DNA of 64,000 nt. Origin: Ctena decussata. Its lineage: Eukaryota > Mollusca > Bivalvia > Lucinida > Lucinidae. Shown here in pieces: positions 11,749 to 23,060 of this stretch. The notes under the pieces are model-generated. The model was not told where the DNA came from, made no database searches, and saw only the letters and a program-made list of their open reading frames with translations. The stretch spans positions 19,947,928 to 20,011,927 of the forward strand of contig OZ022513.1 in assembly GCA_963989385.1 (NCBI GenBank). Reading direction: 5' to 3'. Each line of letters starts with the position of its first letter. Position 1 is the stretch's first letter. Made by a program: the position numbers and the translations under genes.

Positions 11749-14700
11749 ACATTGACATTCCAAGACAACACGTGATAGATGAAGACAGCAATAGCTAAGT
11801 GCCATGTATGCGAAAAACAAGGACACTGTTAAACTTTGGCTTCTTCGCAATGGATTAGGAGAATATGCATCTTCTTTTGATGAAGATGGCTGGGATGATA
11901 TGATAATTTTGACTGAAATTGAAGATGACCAACTTAAAAGCATAATAAAAAAGGGTGGGCATCGAGCAAAATTTAAAAAGGCGTTGGAAATATTCAAGTC
12001 AAAAAATGTAAGTACGGGCAAAGAATCTTGCAAACAACTTAAGCAAAAGGCATGTTCTGTAAAGTCCAAAGGAGATGTACAAAATCTATTTACGGGAACG
12101 CTGGAAAGAAAACCAGTTGAAAACGGAATTTCATACAAAAACGCCACTCTTAATATCAAGACATCAGGTACTGATAATCAGCAATGCTTGATTAGTCCCT
12201 TAAGCGATTCAGAAGAAAGCGACTTGGAACGAAGAAAAATGTTTGAAAATGAAGAAGATGGAGCGATAACGACAATGACAGATCGTGACAGAGCTTTAAC
12301 TCGGTAAGTTTTGTTTACGCTCACTAAAACGAAGTCTCGGTATGATTAATATGATCATCCTTCGCCAGTCAGTCCTAATTATTCCTTCAATTGTTCGAAC
12401 GAAAACACTTATTCAAACGACGTCTTTTCCAAACTAATGACCGTATGCTCAGGTCTTAACCTCCTTGTAGATCATGGTCTCGGTGTAGCTTATGTAATCA
12501 CTCTTTGCCCGTCTTTCGATGGAAAACTTCTCACACTCATTGCCGCCATAAATGTCAGATTCCAAATTCAAAACTCTCCAGACATGCCAAAATGTTTTTA
12601 ATTGGAAAACTTGCACGGCCTATAATCAAACCTAAAGTCAAGGGGCGAAGACAATGGAAGCAGTAAACCAACAATGCGTGGACATTAAAAGTAAAAAGTA
12701 TGCAAAGACCAGGAACTGAAACAATCAAAATCCAAATCCAGCCCTCAAACCATAGTTGGAAACAACTAAGATTACAAATAATCAAGATACAGAGAACATA
12801 TGGCCAACCGAGTGAGCAGCTTGTTCCCAAAAGGTGGCCACTCAGCAACCCAAACCGAACCAAAAATAATAAGAACATACATAAGGTAAAACATCACAGA
12901 AACTCTGACACCAAAAACAGGCAACAGAGAACCACAACAGAACTACCGCCTTGGAACGGTCAGTAATGAATTACTGGGGGGCTTAAATCGATTTTACAGG
13001 CCCAACCTCATCCTCAGTATCTGAAGTGGTACAAAACATGTAGTTGGTTAAACTTTTGCACGATTTCTCTGAAACAGTTGAAGTGATTTGATAAAACATA
13101 CAAGATATAACTACGCGCATCTGTCATGTATCATATTATATCCGCAGGGTTTTCCTTGGACTATTTCACTATTTCTGCTAGAGTGAAAGATCTTGTCGTG
13201 AATAAATATACTAAAACAAAAATAAAAACTGTAAGTTTTTGCATATGTAGATCTAACTATGAAATATAGAGCAAGCGAGGTTTCTTTCTCTTACTACGAG
13301 GATGAAACTCTGTTTGCTCTTCCGCAGTGTTTAGATTGGTTAAGACTCTTATTCTCGATCATCGTCTTTTATATTATTTGGATATTTTTGGTACTAGTCG
13401 GTCTTTGAACCGACTGTCCAATTACAATTAAGAAATTTCAGTATCTTTTCTCTGGTTTCGTCACCTGTTATTGTCAGGGTCACTGATGAGCCTTTATTAG
13501 CCGAAACTACGTAGTCTGGCCTTTGTTCCTTCTTCTGCATGTATTCTCTGCTCTTGAGGGAACTCTTTAGATTTTAATTTTACTTAACTGTAATATGTAT
13601 ACTAATTATATGAGTAATGTAGATTTCCTGAAACGTAACAAGTGCTGTTTTTTGTTTTTCCATCCAGCCTCCAAGATAGTTCTAATATGCCATCAGACTG
13701 TCGAGATGAAACACAGACATTGCTTCCATGCGATGATGGACGAAATAAACAGGGTAAGATTGCTGCGAAAGATGTGCTTGGTTTATCAACTAGATGTTTA
13801 ATAATGATGGTTATTCGCCATTAAACCCGAAAGACTGTACATATGTGTGCCACTACATATGGTGATTAGATATACCATCATGATAAAATTACAGTTATAG
13901 GACACAATCCTAGCAATGCCCAAATATTCCTCGATCTACTGGAAGATATGTATGTGTATAAAATTTTGTGTAGTCCGAGGAGTACCTGGATATTGCTCGG
14001 GCTTAGGCAAGTGAATATGTTGTAAAATGACTGTTCATGCAGCTTTACAGCAGATTTATTGCACAATACAGAAGGTTTTAGCTCATCGATTCATTTCGGT
14101 GTAGCTTATCATCACATTTTGTCTGTCGTTCATGGTCTAGACGTGGGCCGACATCCGGTGTATTCATCTGACCACCCAAGATAGCATGCGATAAAAGGAG
14201 CTCACAATGAGCAGACTCCAAACGGGAGCTAAAATCATCAAAGAGAAATAACTTGAACAGCATATGGAAATTCATGTTACAGAGCAGACTCGAATTTACA
14301 GTTTAAACATTGTATGGATGGGCATTGACTAAAAAAAACTATAAAAGTAAAATTGACATTCTTTTATTTCAGGAGAAAATGAACTTTGCATGCTGTGGCC
14401 TCAAAAGCAAGTGAATTTTCACCGACCAGAGAAAGTAGTAGTTTCCATGCAACATAATGTGATAAATGAGTCAGCATTCCAGGCAGAGACAAACCAACAT
14501 CACCAGTATTTTAAAGGTAATTGAGCTGCGTTCAGAGGATATCTTAAGAGAAATAGATACACTTTCAATGAAAGCAAATCTGCCGTTTTTATTCTTATTT
14601 TTTTTTGTCTATTTTGGGTACTTTTCTCTTTTATGAATATGTGTTTATTTGCATTCCTACTCTACGAGGGGCAACTGATAAAGAAAAGATTTTAATCGTC

Positions 14701-17700
14701 AATGAGCAAATTGTTTCCTTTCAGGATAGACCCGAATTTGGAAGCGATCCGACATCCAGGGAAGCAAACAGAAAGTCGTAACCTGTTTTTTTTATATAAA
14801 AAAACAAATGATTTCCCTTTGTATAGATGGCGTAAAAACCTGGTGATGTAGCCTTTTACCTTAAATCATAGTGCCAAATTAGCTTGGCGATGTGAAACCT
14901 GGTAAGTCCATCCGTTGTTTGATTTTTATAATCTAGATAGTTACAGTTACATGCCTGTTTAGATAGCACTCGTTTACTTGCTCAGTCAACATATCCTTTA
15001 AAAACAGGGTTTCTTCCAACGAAACTCCTAAAGCTCGTTCCCCAGAGCCGTTAAGGGAGCATCGTTATGAAAATTGGAAAGCCAAGACAAGAAGAAGCAG
15101 ATTTGAATGTTCCGAGATGTCCGGCCAGAAACTCATGTATAAACCACAAAGATAACGTAACGTAAGACCCTAATCATTACACCCATCTGAACCTTGTCGG
15201 TTTTATATTTTTTCCAGAGCAAATAGACACTTGTATAGATGCACTCAGAAAGAAGGACAATGATTTTGTCGAAACAGCAGCGTATGATGATCTTAGAGAC
15301 ATAATCGAGGATTGTTACTGGGGTGTATTAATTGGAAAGGCAGGGGACGGTACATCATCTATGGGAGCACATCTCATGTTCGAATACCAGCAAAAGGGAT
15401 ATGAATCTGTGTATGTAAAATCACCTTCGGACTGGAAGCAACTTGTTAATGGGAATCGTGGAAAAAATAAGACGATAAAGCAATTTGTTCTTATAGATGA
15501 CATGTTCGGACACAACAGTGTGAATGAGCGAATAGTAGGGGAATGGTTGACAATGTTAGATATGATGGCGCTGCTTGTGGAAGAAAGAGAAGGCAAGTTA
15601 GTTGTTGTCTGTACTAACCGTCGGTATGTGTATTATGACATTGTTTCAAAATTGGCAAGTCATAAAATGTTCAGAAAATCGTCAGTTGTTGACCTCACGG
15701 AGAAAGCTTATCGCTATAACCCACCGGAGAAGAAACAAATTTTTGAAACTATGAAAACAAGATATGGAAACAATGAGCTGTATGACACAAGTGTATTAGA
15801 AAACTTAGAAACACCTTATGGGTTTCCCGGATGCGTGGAAGCATTTTTTACACACTGGTTCTTGCGAAAAGATGGCATGTTGTTTTTTCACATGCCTATG
15901 AAATGTATAGTAAGTGAAATAAACAATTTAAAGGAAAATGATCGGGTGAAGTACTGTTTGCTCCTTTTTGTATTGTTTAAAAATAACAGATTAGAAAAAA
16001 GCTATCTTACAAACGCATTAAGACATTTTACTGACGAAGATAAGGTCTTATTTCATAACGCCGGTATATCTACTAAGCTCGCTTACACAGATATTCAAAG
16101 AAATATCAAGGGCCTCGTAAATATTTTCATAGAAGAGAGTCCAAAAGGTGTTTACTGCTTCTCTCATCAAACAATAATGGATAGCGTCGCGTTTGTTTAC
16201 ATGAACGACCACTTAGCACATGCTATTGAAGAATTTGATTTTGAATATCTGATAACGTTTATTCGCTATTCTGGTGTTGGAGCTGGGCTAACGAAACAAG
16301 ACACCATAACACTCCCTGAGGACTTAACTGATGCATTTATTAAAAGAATCACAACAGAAATTGAGCATGGGAATATATTTGCTGCGTGTCGGCATCAGGC
16401 TTGGTGTGACAGGAAGTTTGTAAGTAAATGGATAAACCATGTTTACTATAATTCCTGTTCAGCTGACGTTGCTGATGATCAAAGTAAAGCAAACACCATG
16501 GCATTTCACAGTGCAGTAATAACAAGAATATCAAATAGCATGTTGGAACCTCTAATTATAATGAAAAGAAAACTTGCAGTACTGTCACTTTTGGAGAACA
16601 GGCACGTGCGTAAAAGTATGAAAAGTACTTCTAGTCTAGAAGACGTTTTGTCATTTGCGTTGCAAATAGCGTGTAGCTCTCCAGGCAATGAAGATATTGT
16701 AAAGACTCTGTTATCAGAAGGAGCTGATGCAACAAGCTTAGATGATCATGGAAGAATTCTGCTTATGTTAGCTTTAGAGGATGTGCCTGACTCTGCTAAA
16801 ATATTGTTAGATGAACAAAAGCTTATTCCTAACCACAAAGACAAAGACGGAAGAGGCTACTTTCACTATTTAGTAAACTCCAAAGCATCAGAAGACCTGT
16901 TCCGTCAATTTTGTGGACTTCTCATCGACGTTGGTGAAGATATAAACTTGGAAGACAAGTTTGTCAGATCTCCCTTGTTCGAATGCATCGAAGCGAACGA
17001 AATGGGCAAAGACAGGTCTCCAGGGTCGATCCTTGAGCGATTCAAGATACTAATAGAAAACGGAGCTGATCCGAATGTGAAAGACCACCAAGGAAGAAAC
17101 ATTGTACTACACGTACTCAGACATACAGCTAGAAATGATATTTGCTTACAATTCCTGCAACATTTACATAAAGCTGGGGTTGATTTTCTTGCTACCGACA
17201 ACGCGGGTAAAAACGCTATGCACTATATGGTTCTGAGAACGGCGCATGCCGGCAACCGTTATCGGAATGACAATAATCTTAACCGGCTTTACTCATTTTT
17301 AAGAGACACAGCTACAGTGGATATCTCCGGAACCAGTCACAAAAACATTGATTCTTTGATGTTAGCATTAGAATACTGTACCGAATATGAATTCGTGCAT
17401 GATCTTGTCGGACACGTGGTTAATGGTCGTAAAGATGCGGATGGAAGAGGCTATTTCCATTATCTTGTAAAATCAAAAGCAGTGGAGAAAACATTCCGAC
17501 TTTATTGTGAGAGTCTTATCAGCAGTGGAGAGAACGTCAACCATCAAGATAACGATGGCATTTCACCTTTATTCCTGTCCAATGAATTGCTAGATACTTC
17601 GCTTGCCATTGAACGCTTGAAAATTTTAGTCGAATATGGGGCAGATTTTCAGGCAAGAGATAAATTTGGAAAAACTCTTCTTTTGATCACGGTTGAGAGA

Positions 17701-18540
17701 AAAGCCGGCACTTACTCATGTATAAGATTTCTTGAGTGCATGAAAAGTCATGGTGTCGATTTTAATGCAACTGACTATAACGGGAAAAACGTTTTACACT
17801 ATTTTGTTTTTCGGACTGGACTACTGGGTCGGTTCCTCGACAAAACATGTTGTAATGAAACGTTCGATTTTTTGGTAAAGCAGGCAGGAGTAAAAGTCAC
17901 CTGTCAAGACAATGAGGGACGAAATCCATTAATGATGGCATTAAGAGATTGCCTAGACTTTAGCTTTATCAACGATTTGTTAAGAAATACAGATCCAAGA
18001 CAGCTGGATAAAGATGGAAAGGGCTACTTTCATTACCTTGCGAAATCACATGTCTCAGAACACACGTTCCAGATGTTCTGTGAGATTCTGGTTCGAAATG
18101 GTGAACTAGTAAATCTAAAAGATAAGTTTGGACGTACACCGGTATTTGAATGCGTAGCTGATCGTATACAAATCCACAGTTGTCTGAGTTACTTGCACGT
18201 TTTGTCTTATTGTAACGCCGACTTAAATGTTAAAGACAAATATGGAGAAAACCTTTTAATGGTGGTCCTAAAAAGTATGTTAGGATTGAATAATCTGGAG
18301 TACGTTCTTGAAGTCTTGGAATTTTTGTCGTCAAATGGTGTTGGGTTTGAACATAAGGACAAGAATGGTAGAAATGTTCTGTATTACTTAATGCTGGCAG
18401 AATTACGTTTTAAGGCCGTCTTTAACATTAATATAATGCAAACTGAGTTCATTGACGCCTGTGACTTCGTCATGAAGAAAATGTCCGAAAGTCAGAGAAA
18501 AAGGAAAAAACTGGAAAAAGCTACTCTTCGCAGCTCTTAG
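11749..18540 (+). CDS. SAM-nSTAND-ankyrin NLR-like protein (whole gene)
   Basis: The four coding exons join at 12303/13668, 13753/14373 and 14516/15218. All junctions have GT-AG borders and intron phases 2, 1, 1. The 4053-nt frame encodes 1350 residues without a stop. Visible domains are SAM (about 8-66), an acidic/charged linker (about 70-240), a STAND-type P-loop NTPase (about 255-480) with a winged-helix-like region to about 700, and ankyrin repeats (about 725-1335). No signal peptide or membrane segment is seen, so it is presumably cytosolic. SAM domains oligomerise, STAND NTPases act as nucleotide-controlled switches, and ankyrin arrays bind ligands, so an innate-immune sensor or signalling scaffold is the likely role (inference). 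Walker A reads GKAGDGTSS, lacking the lysine. ATG 11804 is chosen because an in-frame TAG precedes it at 11792-11794 in the same exon. The ligand and pathway are unknown. Confidence 0.85.
11779..11832 (+). promoter_or_regulatory. Upstream ORF overlapping the main start codon
   Basis: ATG at 11779 opens a 17-codon frame ending TAA at 11830-11832. It overlaps the main ATG (11804) in another frame. If transcripts use the 11749 acceptor, ribosomes starting here pass the main start, which would lower translation. Its context (GATAGATGA) is weak, so leaky scanning is likely. Confidence 0.5.
11804..12303 (+). CDS. Exon 1: SAM domain and acidic linker
   Basis: Encodes residues 1-166 plus two bases of codon 167. 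The first ~66 residues match a sterile alpha motif: a tryptophan in helix 1 (KLWLLRNGLGEYASSF), then GWDDMIILTEIEDDQLKSII, then the family-typical GGHRAKFKKAL at the final helix. The rest is serine/acidic linker (SDSEESDLERRKMFENEEDG). The donor is CG|GTAAGT at 12304. The untranslated part of the same exon begins at 11749. Confidence 0.88.
12304..13667 (+). other. Intron 1 of the SAM-STAND-ANK gene
   Basis: 1364 bp, GTAAGT donor, TTTTTCCATCCAG acceptor, phase 2. I see no repeat family or further exon inside; the open frame at 12700-12966 lacks domain similarity. Confidence 0.75.
13668..13753 (+). CDS. Exon 2: linker
   Basis: 86 nt encoding LQDSSNMPSDCRDETQTLLP and the following residues of a flexible linker. 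The acceptor is CATCCAG and the donor CAGG|GTAAGA. The first base completes the Arg codon begun in exon 1. Confidence 0.75.
14373..14516 (+). CDS. Exon 3: linker
   Basis: 144 nt with acceptor TTTATTTCAG and donor AAAG|GTAATT. It encodes linker residues including ENELCMLWPQKQVNFHRPEK. No domain is recognised. It is supported by phase agreement on both sides. Confidence 0.75.
15218..18540 (+). CDS. Exon 4: nSTAND-type NTPase and ankyrin array
   Basis: A 3323-nt terminal exon. The NTPase begins with FVETAAYDDLRDIIEDCYWG before the P-loop, the arrangement seen in nSTAND3-like modules. Walker A is GKAGDGTSS (15334-15360), with Thr where Lys is expected. Walker B is FVLIDDMFG (about residues 333-341). 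A sensor-like strand VVVCTNRR follows at about residues 372-379. A helical/winged region leads into ankyrin units such as GNEDIVKTLLSEGADATSLD. Three long repeats each contain DG(R/K)GYFHYL, with the Gly before Tyr at residues 790, 988 and 1179. The frame ends in a basic tail (SQRKRKKLEK) and TAG at 18538. No AATAAA lies within the first kb downstream; the first on this strand is at about 19637. Confidence 0.87.
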
Positions 18541-18985
18541 TACAATCAGCTCAAGTTATAAAACTCTAAATTTGAGCCGCCTTTTGGAGACGTTAACACC
18601 CGTAGTTTCATCTAAATAATACACATCTCCTCAAGATTGACTAAAGAGTGCTGTAATATGGTTATATATCGTTAAAGAGTGTCTCTGTTATACGGACATT
18701 GCGATTAACTATGGTCTGCTTGGGGTTAAGCCGATAAATGGTGTGTTCGCAGAGGAAGCTAAAAACACTCGATTCAAGTGATAGCATCTGGTTTAGATTG
18801 TACGAATATGTTACAAAATATCCTGGTCTAGATGCCAGCCCGTATAACCATATTCAGTATTCAGGCATGATCGATAATTTTCCAACAAATTGAATAATGA
18901 AGTTTATTTTCTACATTGTTTTTATTAGTTTTAATCACTGGCTACAACTGGTAACTTTAGAGAAGTAGCTAGTTTGGAGTTAGAA
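18541..18985. other. 3' flank of the SAM-STAND-ANK gene
   Basis: Probable 3' untranslated and intergenic DNA. No poly(A) signal AATAAA is seen here, and no repeat is recognised. Confidence 0.4.
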
Positions 18986-19315
18986 AAAGAGATTTGCTAT
19001 ATAAGAAAAGCGAAAATTGAGCTCAGAAAAGCGATAATTAAGTATCATACTGTATGAAAAGAGAGTATCGAGTTAAAACATGTGAGTTTCGATTATAGAA
19101 AAGAGAGTATCAAGTTGAGAAAAAAGAGTATTAAGTTATGAAAACCAAGTACTGATTTAACAAAAGTGAATATGCTAGCGTCAAGTTAAGAAAAGCAAGT
19201 ATCGGTCATATTAAGCAGGTACAGAGTTAACAAAATTGAGTCTCGAGTTGACAAAAGCGAGTATTGAGTTAACAAAAGCGGGTATCGAGTTAAGAAACAA
19301 GAGTATCGCGTCATA
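18986..19315. repeat. Degenerate ~22-bp minisatellite
   Basis: Repeats of GAGTATCGAGTTAACAAAAGC and variants (GAGTATCAAGTTGAGAAAA, GTATTGAGTTAACAAAAGC) run through the interval, with unit length drifting between about 20 and 28 bp. Confidence 0.75.
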
Positions 19316-20302
19316 TTTGTGTGTAATTGCCCCGTACTAAAAGCAAATGTAACCATTTTATGAAATAGAGCCATTTATTAGGATGCTTAAAAAGCGAGAG
19401 GCAGTATTAGAAACTGTATGACTTATTTTATGTATATATATGACTTAAACGTGGAAGCTGATGAGCATAATACTTAAGGCTTGTTTATGTGTTTGTATGT
19501 GTATTAATTACATAATGCAAGAACTGTAAATGTGTGGGTCTTGGTAGTGCAGTGGTAGGCAGCTCAAAAACAATAGCGCAGTCCTTTCTCTTCTATCAGC
19601 CATGTAGTAACAGGGCTCTAACCCTTTTCGCTTGAAAATAAAATCGAATTTGTTAAAAAAAAGTTTAATAAAGGCCCCAATGCTCTATCAGCATGAAATA
19701 GTTTATCATGAGGTATCGCTGCAAGTTTCTCACCACATTTCAGCGCCACATGAACGATACACTCAGAGACTTTTGTATGCCAAATGTCAATTTTTACATT
19801 TGATTGTGTTTTCCGTTATGATACCGTTAAAAGAAACTATGTCAGACTGTCAGGGTCGAAGCTGTATTTTGAGTTTGATGTGATGGTTGTTTTGTTCTTG
19901 TTTTTTATTGTTTTTTCTTGTTTGTTTGTTGTTGTTGTTGTTGTTTTTTTTTGCGGGGGCGGTGATTGGGGTTAACGGCTCTTTGAGACAGTATTTCAGT
20001 CTATATGGAGCCGTCTAAAAGAGAGAGTGAGAAGGAAACGAGATATGATAGAGGAGAGATAAGTATCCAATCACCCCCCACCCGCACCTGCAAGCACACC
20101 AGGCCCTTGTCCAACTATTATCCAACTTAGAAGGACTCCCCGGCACTGAAAGTTATCCTGCACCATTTGGTTTGAACTGTGCTCTAATAGATAAGGATTA
20201 TAAATGGAAATGAATATATAATTAATATGGCATACTTATTTAATATTATCAGAAACTAAAAGTACACATGTAGTTCCATTTCTGGTCTAGAGGTTAATAT
20301 AT
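19316..20302. other. Intergenic, no gene seen
   Basis: Contains a TTG/T-rich simple repeat at about 19918-19950 and an AATAAA at about 19637 that could serve the upstream gene. The short frames are not recognisable. Confidence 0.45.
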
Positions 20303-20418
20303 AACTTGAATACATTCTCCAACTCAAAATAAAGCAAACTGATTGGCTACTTCCGAGCACATGCTTGGTAGCATCCAATCAGTGGCTTTATTTTGAGTTT
20401 GAGATTATTCTCAAGTTT
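20303..20418. mobile_element. Short palindromic MITE
   Basis: The arms AACTCAAAATAAAGC and GGCTTTATTTTGAGTT face each other, with further pairing of ACTGATTGG and CCAATCAGT around a ~30-bp loop. Confidence 0.7.
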
Positions 20419-21507
20419 TGTAACCTCGAACTCTGGCCTTATTAGAATTGCTTGATGAAGAGATACTGACGATATGCCACTACACATGCTGTTGTATAAT
20501 ATATTCTCTAAATCATTGTGACTCGCTCAGTCTGAAAAAAGTGAGTTCAAATTAAAATCCCTGAGTCAACTGACGGCAGCGGGGAACTATATCTCCGAAG
20601 GAAAACAAGAAGTAATTTGTGTCATGAAGCCTGGCATATGGAAGTAGTTCCATAAAGAAAGCTGTGAGTCTCAAATGATCCAGATAATGGTATGCACTTA
20701 TTCTGATAGTGTAAAAACTGCAGAGCAGCTGCTCTCAGTCCTTGGACTCGTACGACGAGACCCTCTGTCATTAGCATAGAGCCTCCTATATACGTTGGAT
20801 CATTACTGGAAACTGGGCTTGATTTATCTTTGTTTATAATGAAACCTAACCAGAAGAGGAGACTGAAGACAATAACCCTATCTGCCCATAACATTCTCCT
20901 GGTCTAATTTAGAACTAGCCAGTCGTCTTGGTATGTTAAGAGAGGCTTTGTTTTTTTATATGACTGCAACTACACAAGTTACTGTTGTGAAAGTTCTGGG
21001 AACTACCGTTGGACCAAAATTGAGGCCTCGAAATTGGGAAGCGTTTTGCCCATAAAAAAAAATAATAATGATTCTGATATAGACTGAAAATGCTTAGATG
21101 AACGTTTGCCCGGATAGATCGAGAGTTATTGACCAAACTTTTTTTTTTACTAAGTGTAACACTTTTTCATTGTGTCGAATTTGAAACGTTTTTGACTAGA
21201 TATCTGTTGAGAGGTGGCAGATGTATCACAAGTCCCACTTCCCCATTTTTGTTGAGATCAGAAAAAGTGTACTGTAAAAATCTTTCATCGCATCCCTTTT
21301 CTATGCTCTATTGCATTTTTGTTTAAAAAACTCAGTTTCTTTTGCTAGACTGGAACGACTGTTTTTCAGATACATCGAAAATGTAGTTTTTGAATTGATT
21401 CCGATTTGTAACCTTCTTATATGATTTCCAGAACCCACTTGTCTGAAGTTATAGTTTCTCATTCTTTCAAAACAATGTGATAACAGACCTCACACAGGTA
21501 TCTCAGG
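20419..21507. other. Intergenic, no gene seen
   Basis: No domain-bearing frame and no repeat family is recognised. Confidence 0.45.
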
Positions 21508-21750
21508 ACACCTAGCCCCAAGGTTATAAAACGTTTTTCATGCTCAACTCAGCTGAGCATGAAATTTTACCTGCTAATACATAGCAAATTACTGATAAGT
21601 ACAGTTGTTTGCTTGCTCAGTTTAGCTGAGTATGAAATTTTCTCTGCTTATGAATATGAAAATGCCAAGATTAGTGTTCATATTTATCAGCAGAGAAAAT
21701 TTCATGCTCAGCTGAGTTGAGCACGAAAAAGATATTATAACCTCGGGGCC
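21508..21750. mobile_element. GCTCAGCTGAGCATG palindromic MITE, full copy
   Basis: The ends are GCCCCAAGGTTATAAAACG and its near-inverse TTATAACCTCGGGGCC. Inside, TCATGCTCAACTCAGCTGAG is repeated in inverted order (21538 and 21700 regions). The homologous truncated copy is at 5462-5618. Confidence 0.75.
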
Positions 21751-22429
21751 AGGTCACTGTACTTACGTTATCATTTAGCAGTTAGCTTACCATGTCCACA
21801 TATCCAGTTTGAAGAGGAGCAGGACCTATAACCTATCTGTTAGTCTGTCTACGGCTTGATAAATATGAGACCAGTTTTGGAATGTAAAAAATATCGCAGT
21901 CCTTTAGTTTTGCATTGTTAGCGTATGAATACCTCTGCACAGTCGCCTTGATACATTTTGGCCATTAAGTTCAACTACTGATCTATGAGTTTTCCTTTTG
22001 AATGGTCGGAACGATACTTACAATCTGTTTTTTCTTCCCTAGCCTTTTCTAAATTTTCCAGTCCACTCACTAGACAAAGAGAAACTGGAAATTCTGAGGC
22101 ATCATCAAGTTCATTCAAGGCAGTGTCAGTCAGAACTGCAGTTCTGTGACTGAGACGATGTTTTTTTTTCCAATCTGATCCAACATATTCATGAAGTCGG
22201 CATAAACAAAGATAAATCAACAACTTTTTGAATGATATTTTCTACTTTATTAAACACAGTACTCTGTTCAATTATGTAGATGATAATACTATAAATATCT
22301 TTCTACAGTAACAGTATTGAGAATACTTAGCAAGTTTTCGTTGATGAAAGTATTGTACTTGGTTTAATTTTAATAATATGCAAGCCAATCCGAATAAATT
22401 CTAAAGTATTATACTTGGCTAAAAGGGTT
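21751..22429. other. Intergenic, no gene seen
   Basis: No recognisable gene or repeat; the minus-strand open frame at 21975-22223 resembles no known family. Confidence 0.45.
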
Positions 22430-23060
22430 TCAATCAGTGTAAAAATTTGGAAATAAATGGGATTGAAATCAAATTTGAAGAGCATGTTAAACTGTTAGGA
22501 GTAGAAATTGATTATCTCATAAATTGATTATCTCATGAACTTTGAGGTTCATATTGCTAACCTGCACAAAAAAGCAGCAAAGCAGATAATTATTTTATTA
22601 AGACTTAAACAATATCTGACTAAAGAGGTCAAAATACTTATTCTCAAATCATTTATTTGGTCAAATTTCAATTATTGCCTACTGCTGTGGCATTTTTGTT
22701 CCAAAAGTAGCACTAATAAACTGGAAAAATTGCAAATTAGAGCTCTGAAAACAGTTTATAATAATTTTGAGAGCACATATGAATATCTATTGCAAAAAGA
22801 AAATTAACCTACTCTTCATATAAGTAGAATAAGGAGCATAGCTCTGGCAATATCTCACCTGCGTAGATACAGGATCTTGTTAGTTTAATTTGAGAATTCT
22901 AGATACTCCAGGACCTTTAGATATCAGAATTTGGTGCCTGTTCCAAGAGTAAACAGTAGTACATTTGGAAAGGCTTCATTCAGGTATGGGGCGGCCCTGG
23001 TGTGGAACAATCTACCAAACGAACTGTGAGTAGCCTTAAACCTAAGCGATTTTAATAGAC
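22430..23060 (+). mobile_element. LINE 3' fragment (CR1/Jockey-like)
   Basis: A conceptual translation gives the C-terminal part of a non-LTR reverse transcriptase: LHKKAAKQIIILLRLKQYLT, then WSNFNYCLLLWHFCSKSSTN, then KLEKLQIRALKTVYNNFEST. After frame breaks it ends with PVPRVNSSTFGKASFRYGAA and WNNLPNEL. This is the usual end of CR1/Jockey-type ORF2. It is 5'-truncated and broken. Confidence 0.75.

Noticed and set aside
12700..12966. 88-residue frame inside intron 1 of the SAM-STAND-ANK gene
   Set aside because: Low-complexity polar peptide, no splice-site support; the exon chain is complete without it.
19541..19625. tRNA-like text (TAGTGCAGTGGTAGGCA with GGCTCTAACCC)
   Set aside because: A-box resemblance only; no cloverleaf or good B box could be drawn.
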